A DNA stretch of 64,000 bases, from the NCBI GenBank assembly GCA_017396025.1, contig JAFQNF010000001.1:1-64000 (forward strand), written 5' to 3'. Of this stretch, positions 59,948 through 64,000 are shown piece by piece. Both the position numbers and the translations under genes were made by a program. Source of the DNA: a bacterium (GTDB lineage: Bacteria > Cyanobacteriota > Vampirovibrionia > Gastranaerophilales > Gastranaerophilaceae). A model generated the notes under the pieces. It saw only the letters and a program-made list of their open reading frames with translations, was not told the DNA's origin and made no database searches. How positions within the stretch are numbered: the first letter of the stretch is position 1; each line of letters opens with the position of its first letter.

Positions 59948-60796
59948 ATGACAATAAGTGTGAACTCTAGAAAAAAACAATCAAAAAAATCTTTTGATGA
60001 GTTATTAAATGATTTAAGAACAAGCAACTCTGAAAAAGTTAGATATAATGCTGCAAGAGTTTTAGGTGAAATGGGCGATGCTAGCGCTGTTGAACCATTA
60101 ATCGATGTATTAAAAAATGACAGAAACGGTTCTGTTCGTTTATATGCTGCTAGAGCATTAGGCGAATTAGGTGAAGTTTCTGCAACAATGCCATTGATTG
60201 AATCTCTTCGTGAAGACAGAAACGTGGACGTTCGTGTTCGTGCAGCAAGAGCTTTAGGTCGTTTAGGCGGTCGTGAAGTTGTAGAACCATTAGTTGAAGC
60301 ATTAAATGATGAAAATCCTCAAGTTTGTATTACAGCTACAGATGCTTTAATCGAAATTGGTGATGTTGCTACAGATTCTTTAATTGAATCATTAGATAGC
60401 GAAAAAGTTAATGTAAGATGCGATGCAACAAGAGCATTAGGCGAAATTGGTAACCCAAAAGCAGTTGACCATATTATTAAAATGTTAAAAGATGAATGGG
60501 TTAACGTAAGAATTTATGCTGTAACTTCTTTAGGGAAATTAAATGATACTAAAGCAGTTCCTTCTTTAATCGAAGTTATGAAAAATGAAAAAGAAAATGA
60601 CTTGGTTAGAGCTGGTGCAGCAGCTGCATTAGGTGTTCTTCGTGACCAAAGAGCATTACTTCCATTAAGAGAATTAATCGTTAAAGCTGAAGAATTAGGC
60701 GAATTAGAAGATACAGCTCTTAAATCATTCAAAAAAATTATGGCTGCTAACTGGAAACCAGTTAACGACGCTCAAACAAAAAAAGTTAACGCTTAG
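59948..60796 (+). CDS. HEAT-repeat protein (PBS-lyase type)
   Basis: The 282-residue protein is a tandem array of about eight HEAT repeats, each about 31 residues, with the recurrent pattern VRxxAARALGELGD, as in VRYNAARVLGEMGDASAVEPL (about 31), VRLYAARALGELGEVSATMPL, VRVRAARALGRLGGREVVEPL and VRCDATRALGEIGNPKAVDHI. Such repeats occur in bilin lyases and in scaffold proteins. No chromophore-related genes are nearby, so a protein-protein scaffold is more likely. The strong GGAGGAAG site and the regular codon use suggest high expression. Confidence 0.9.
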   Translation: MTISVNSRKKQSKKSFDELLNDLRTSNSEKVRYNAARVLGEMGDASAVEPLIDVLKNDRNGSVRLYAARALGELGEVSATMPLIESLREDRNVDVRVRAARALGRLGGREVVEPLVEALNDENPQVCITATDALIEIGDVATDSLIESLDSEKVNVRCDATRALGEIGNPKAVDHIIKMLKDEWVNVRIYAVTSLGKLNDTKAVPSLIEVMKNEKENDLVRAGAAAALGVLRDQRALLPLRELIVKAEELGELEDTALKSFKKIMAANWKPVNDAQTKKVNA

Positions 60797-60814
60797 TTAA
60801 ATTAATAACACATT

Positions 60815-60846
60815 AAAAAGAAGTCCTTATTGGGGCTTCTTTTTTT
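60815..60846 (+). terminator. Intrinsic terminator after the HEAT-repeat gene
   Basis: AGAAGTCC pairs with GGGCTTCT (with a G-T pair), flanked by an A run and a run of seven or more T. Confidence 0.8.
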
Positions 60847-60855
60847 GTTAAATTT

Positions 60856-60884
60856 TTGACATTATCCCTTGTTTTATTTACGAT
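60856..60884 (+). promoter_or_regulatory. Candidate promoter for lptB
   Basis: TTGACA (60856-60861), a 17-base spacer and TACGAT (60879-60884). The leader would be about 20 bases and contains GATAGGGAT as the ribosome-binding site. Confidence 0.6.
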
Positions 60885-60911
60885 ATAGGTATTAGATAGG
60901 GATTTAGTTTT

Positions 60912-61634
60912 ATGAAAATAAGAGCACAAAACCTCGTAAAAATATACAATGATAGAACTGTTGTTAATGATATTTCAATTGAGGTTAATAAAGGAGAAGT
61001 AGTTGGTCTTCTTGGTCCGAATGGCGCGGGGAAAACAACTACATTTTATATGGTAGTTGGGCTTGTTAGACCAAATTCAGGTAAAATTTTTGTTGATGAC
61101 ACTGATTTGACTAATTTGACAATGGACAAACGTGCAAGACACGGTATTGGATATCTTCCTCAGGAAACTTCAATTTTTAGAAAACTTTCTGTTGAAGATA
61201 ATATTAAACTTGTTCTTGAGTTAAATGATAAGCTTACTGTTAATGAAAAAAGAAAAAAACTAGAAGAACTTCTTGATGAATTCAGAATAAAAAAATTAAG
61301 AGATACTTCTGCTGTGGCTTTATCTGGAGGTGAAAGAAGAAGAGTTGAAATTGCAAGGGCTCTTGCTGCAAGTCCAGAATTTATTCTTTTGGATGAACCT
61401 TTTGCTGGTATTGACCCAATTGCAATTGGTGAAATTAAAGATAATATTAAAATACTTTCAGATAGAGGACTTGGTGTTCTTATTACTGACCATAATCCTA
61501 AGGCAACATTATCAATTACAGATAGAGCGTATGTAATATTTGATGGTAAAATTCAACATCAAGGAACAAGAGATGAAATTGCTAATGATGATATTGTAAA
61601 ACAATTTTATCTTGGAAAGGATTTTACACTCTAA
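60912..61634 (+). CDS. lptB: LPS export ABC transporter ATP-binding protein LptB
   Basis: ATPase that powers extraction of LPS from the inner membrane. The 240-residue protein has Walker A GPNGAGKTT (about 36-44), a Q-loop (GYLPQETSIFRKLSVEDNI, the LptB-type segment), the signature LSGGERRRVEIARALA (about 138-153), Walker B FILLDEPFAGIDPIA and the H-loop ITDHN. The LptB-characteristic FRKLSVEDN/FAGIDPI boxes are clear. Its stop overlaps the permease start as TAATG. Confidence 0.96.
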   Translation: MKIRAQNLVKIYNDRTVVNDISIEVNKGEVVGLLGPNGAGKTTTFYMVVGLVRPNSGKIFVDDTDLTNLTMDKRARHGIGYLPQETSIFRKLSVEDNIKLVLELNDKLTVNEKRKKLEELLDEFRIKKLRDTSAVALSGGERRRVEIARALAASPEFILLDEPFAGIDPIAIGEIKDNIKILSDRGLGVLITDHNPKATLSITDRAYVIFDGKIQHQGTRDEIANDDIVKQFYLGKDFTL

Positions 61635-62737
61635 TGAAATTGAATTTGTTAGATAGATATGTTCTTTCACAAGTTTTAATAACATGTTTGGGCTGTATAT
61701 TTATTTTCATGATTGTTTGGATTATGCCTGAAATATTATTAAAGACAGTTCAAAGGACTATAAATGGTACTTATACTATTGAAACAGCAATTTCAATTTT
61801 AGTTTACGAAATGCCAAAGGTGTTAAATATAGCTTTGCCTGTTGGTATGTTGCTTGGTACTATATTGACCTTCGATAAATTAAGTAAGGATTCAGAGGTT
61901 ACAATATTTAGAAGTTCTGGAATTCCCTTTTTTAGAATTATTGCTTCGGTAATTGTTTTAAGTATTTTTGCGATGATGTTTACTTTTATTGTTGGTTCAA
62001 AATTCTTACCATATTCTGCTAATAAATTAAAAGATATAAAAGGTGATTTACGTTCATCCCAATTTGTTTTCCCTGTTAAAAATAAAGATGAGTCTATGAA
62101 CAAAATTTTAATTGTTTCTAATTTTGATGACAACAATATAAGGGATGTTATTGTCTTAAATTTTTATGATGACTATGAAACAGGTTCTAGTTTGTTATCT
62201 AGTATTGTTGTGTCTGATTTTGTTAAATATGATCATAACTCTTGGACAATTAATAGTGGTAAAAAATATTTGATTTCGGAAGATGGTATCTTTCATCAAA
62301 TAGACGATGTTAAAAATCTTCCTGTTTTAGAAGGTGAAGTTTCAGAAGATGCATATAAATTAATGAAATATTCAATTTATAGAGATAGAGAGTTAACAAA
62401 TTCGCAAATTTCTGAATATATTAAACTTTTGAAAAAAGAAAGAATGGATGATGAATACAGATTTATGTTGAATAAATATATTCAAAGATTTGTTCATTCG
62501 TTTATGTGTATTGTTTTTGCAATATTGGGTTGTTTATTAGGATTTTCAAAACCGAGAGAACAAAAGTTTATTGGTATGCTAATTGCTGTTGGTATTATTT
62601 TTGGTTATTACATTACAATACCATTCTTTGATTTGCTTGCAGAAAAAGCTATTTTGCCTCCGTTAGTAACATCTCTAATTGCTCCAATTGTTGCAATTGT
62701 TTTAATTGTCTTTTTGAAAAAATCTAAGGACTTATAA
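61634..62737 (+). CDS. LptF/LptG family LPS export permease
   Basis: The 367-residue protein has the YjgP/YjgQ layout: three transmembrane helices at the N-terminus (about 12-120), a large periplasmic beta-jellyroll part (about 125-275) and three helices at the C-terminus (about 285-365). The N-terminal LNLLDRYVLSQVLITCLGCI and PKVLNIALPVGMLLGTILTFDKLSKDSEVTIFRSSGIP are typical. Only one permease gene is present here; a second must be elsewhere or the complex is a homodimer. It is coupled to lptB and to the next gene (TAATG). Confidence 0.92.
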   Translation: MKLNLLDRYVLSQVLITCLGCIFIFMIVWIMPEILLKTVQRTINGTYTIETAISILVYEMPKVLNIALPVGMLLGTILTFDKLSKDSEVTIFRSSGIPFFRIIASVIVLSIFAMMFTFIVGSKFLPYSANKLKDIKGDLRSSQFVFPVKNKDESMNKILIVSNFDDNNIRDVIVLNFYDDYETGSSLLSSIVVSDFVKYDHNSWTINSGKKYLISEDGIFHQIDDVKNLPVLEGEVSEDAYKLMKYSIYRDRELTNSQISEYIKLLKKERMDDEYRFMLNKYIQRFVHSFMCIVFAILGCLLGFSKPREQKFIGMLIAVGIIFGYYITIPFFDLLAEKAILPPLVTSLIAPIVAIVLIVFLKKSKDL

Positions 62738-63549
62738 TGATGAAAAAATTTTTTATCTTTATTTTTTCTTTGTTTATTTTTTCTCAATCATTAGCATTTG
62801 CTAAAATTGGTTCTTGTCCTTATGAAATAATTCAAGATCCAGATAACGTTTATGTTGTTGAAATTGAAACATCAAAAGCTAAAAATAAATTAAAACCATA
62901 TTATGTTAAAGAATTAAAAACTAATAGAGAGGTTTATGAAGAAACTGGAGCTAGGCTTGTTGTTAATGCTGGTTTCTTTGACCCAAATAATCAAAAATCA
63001 GTTTCATATGTTACAATAGACGGCCAAGTTGTTTTGAATCCACAAAATAATGAAAATTTGATGGGTAATGAGGCTCTTCAACCATTCTTAGATAAAATTT
63101 TAAACAGAAGTGAGTTTAGAGTTTTAGAAGATGAAAAGGGTAAATTATTGTATGATATTGCTCAACATAATGATGAAATTAAAGAAGGTTACACTCTAAA
63201 ACATTCTATTCAAGCTGGGCCGATGCTATTTCCAGATTTGAAGCTTCAGGAAGAATTTTTTATTCTCGTCAGGAATGGTAAAGTAATAAGCGAGTCTGCA
63301 TCTTCTTTGCACAAATATGCAAGAACTGCTATTGGTGTGAGAGATAATAATGTGTATTTATTTATCGCTACAAAAGAGGCACCTATGACATTAGAAGAAC
63401 TTGCTGATTTGACCAGAAAATGGGGTATGGAAAAAGCAATGGCTTTTGATGGAGGTGGCTCAACATCATTCGACTCTCAGGAACTTCATATTGTTTCTGA
63501 GAAAGATGGTACAGGGCGTAGAGTTAAATCATTTTTAATTTTGAAGTAA
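62737..63549 (+). CDS. Secreted phosphodiester glycosidase-like protein (NAGPA/DUF2233 family)
   Basis: The 270-residue protein has a signal peptide ([18 protein letters not shown]). The core fits the NAGPA (DUF2233) fold: [12 protein letters not shown] (about 74-85), [35 protein letters not shown] (about 188-210) and [17 protein letters not shown] (about 231-247). The mammalian member removes GlcNAc from a phosphodiester; bacterial members act on cell-envelope or exopolysaccharide phosphodiesters. It is translationally coupled to the LPS permease, suggesting an envelope-glycan role. It overlaps the convergent aroQ by 15 bases. Confidence 0.82.
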   Translation: MMKKFFIFIFSLFIFSQSLAFAKIGSCPYEIIQDPDNVYVVEIETSKAKNKLKPYYVKELKTNREVYEETGARLVVNAGFFDPNNQKSVSYVTIDGQVVLNPQNNENLMGNEALQPFLDKILNRSEFRVLEDEKGKLLYDIAQHNDEIKEGYTLKHSIQAGPMLFPDLKLQEEFFILVRNGKVISESASSLHKYARTAIGVRDNNVYLFIATKEAPMTLEELADLTRKWGMEKAMAFDGGGSTSFDSQELHIVSEKDGTGRRVKSFLILK

Positions 63550-63972
63550 ATAGTTGTTAATAGCAATAAGTCCTAACTTATAACTATTTGCTCCGAAGCC
63601 CGTAATTTGCCCGATACAAGCTGGTGCTGTTAGTGATATTTTTCTAAATTCTTCTCTTGTATGAATATTTGATAGGTGAATTTCAACTGTTGGAATGTTT
63701 ACTGCTAAAATAGCATCTCTTATTGCAACACTGGTATGTGTGTATGCTGCAGGATTCATTACTATACCATCAAAATTACCTTTCGCTTCTTGTATTTTGT
63801 TTACAAGTTCACCTTCAACATTGCTTTGATAAAATGTCACTTCAACATTTAATTTTGAGGCTTCATCTTTTACGAAAGTTTCAATATCAGCTAAAGTTTG
63901 TGTTCCATATTTATCTGGTTCACGAGTTCCAAGTAAGTTTAGATTTGGTCCATTTAAAACTAATATTTTCAT
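63535..63972 (-). CDS. aroQ: Type II 3-dehydroquinate dehydratase
   Basis: Third step of the shikimate pathway. The 145-residue protein has [20 protein letters not shown] (with the catalytic Tyr about residue 23), [37 protein letters not shown] and [23 protein letters not shown]. All active-site features of the dodecameric type II enzyme are there. A GAGGGC site precedes the ATG. The 28 bases upstream of its start, up to the window edge, show no recognisable gene end. Confidence 0.95.
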   Translation of the reverse strand: MKILVLNGPNLNLLGTREPDKYGTQTLADIETFVKDEASKLNVEVTFYQSNVEGELVNKIQEAKGNFDGIVMNPAAYTHTSVAIRDAILAVNIPTVEIHLSNIHTREEFRKISLTAPACIGQITGFGANSYKLGLIAINNYLLQN

Positions 63973-64000
63973 AACGCCCTCATTTTACTTATCAATTGTC

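Noticed and set aside
1-64000. CRISPR arrays, insertion sequences, tRNA or rRNA genes
   Set aside because: No regularly spaced repeats, transposase-like frame, terminal inverted repeats, or cloverleaf/CCA-type sequence were noticed. A tRNAscan or Rfam run would be needed to be certain.
1-64000. Possible reassignment of TGA in an A+T-rich, uncultured-type genome
   Set aside because: TGA ends frames at normal places, such as the ATGA overlap at 17353-17356 and the AAAATGA overlap at 10182-10187, and tryptophan is encoded by TGG.

Overview
The window is strongly A+T-rich and gene-dense. It uses the standard code: TGA is a stop, for example in the ATGA overlap at 17353-17356. It comes from a didermic (Gram-negative type) bacterium. 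There are LPS/Kdo and LPS-export genes (kdsD, kdsC, lptB, an LptF/LptG permease), a two-partner secretion outer-membrane transporter with two exoproteins, lipoprotein signal peptidase and flagellar genes. It also carries CdaA (c-di-AMP synthase), YvcK, LapA-like and PBS-lyase-type HEAT proteins. This mix, with the low G+C, suggests a gut Vampirovibrionia/Melainabacteria lineage (Gastranaerophilales). That placement is inference; no rRNA or other phylogenetic marker set was available beyond S12, S7 and a few housekeeping proteins.

Layout. 1-5131 (minus): start of topA, dprA, a short hypothetical, an M49-like metallopeptidase with a pentapeptide zinc motif, and a membrane protein with lectin-like modules. 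5182-11061 (mostly plus): kdsD-kdsC, coaX (minus), a PQ-loop-like protein, a secreted NTF2-like protein, lspA, an RluD-type synthase and a LapA-like protein. 11107-12282 (minus): DUF3137 membrane protein. 12390-13458: rpsL-rpsG behind a GC-rich leader. 13462-14481 (minus): secreted His/Tyr/Pro-rich protein and YajQ. 14557-16467: a LexA/UmuD-like autorepressor and a UmuC-type polymerase behind a consensus promoter with an embedded palindrome and almost no 5' leader. 16517-18222: two tandem TolC-like proteins. 18223-26279: bifunctional Rel (minus), yggU and secG (plus), then a minus-strand operon pxpA-yvcK-panB-panC-hypothetical-dut. 26492-28430: fliJ, a FliK-like protein and a hook/rod protein. 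28558-31669: acetyltransferase, LUD protein, DRE-TIM aldolase and beta-carbonic anhydrase. 31765-37563: a 1,932-residue protein with papain-like signatures. 37937-44752: tpsB diverging from two tandem tpsA genes. 44863-47460: TPR protein, small ORF and engB. 47462-57841 (minus): RNase E/G, radical SAM/DUF2344 fusion, HflC-like, gcvPB, eda, cdaA and lysA. 57924-60796: small secreted protein, zinc-ribbon protein, UbiA-type prenyltransferase and HEAT protein. 60912-63972: lptB, lptF/G and a phosphodiester-glycosidase-like protein, convergent with aroQ.

How the genes fit together. Envelope biogenesis dominates: Kdo precursor synthesis, LPS export, lipoprotein maturation, TPS secretion, TolC-like proteins and several small signal-peptide proteins. 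Nucleotide-signalling genes are also present: Rel for (p)ppGpp, CdaA for c-di-AMP, and the YajQ family, which is reported to bind c-di-GMP. The pantothenate/CoA genes panB, panC and coaX lie in two places. No rRNA, tRNA, CRISPR array, insertion sequence or prophage was seen.

Most notable: (1) the giant protein with a Q-x5-C motif and a widely separated HAQY/DNSWG pair; (2) the LexA-like gene, with a perfect TTGACA-N17-TATAAT promoter, a TATAGAC-N4-GTCTATA operator and the ATG six bases after the -10; (3) recurrence of this apparently leaderless geometry at other genes; (4) the M49-like enzyme with HENVH; (5) tandem tpsA genes sharing a 95-nt identical block that encodes a cysteine pair; (6) the GC-rich rpsL leader.
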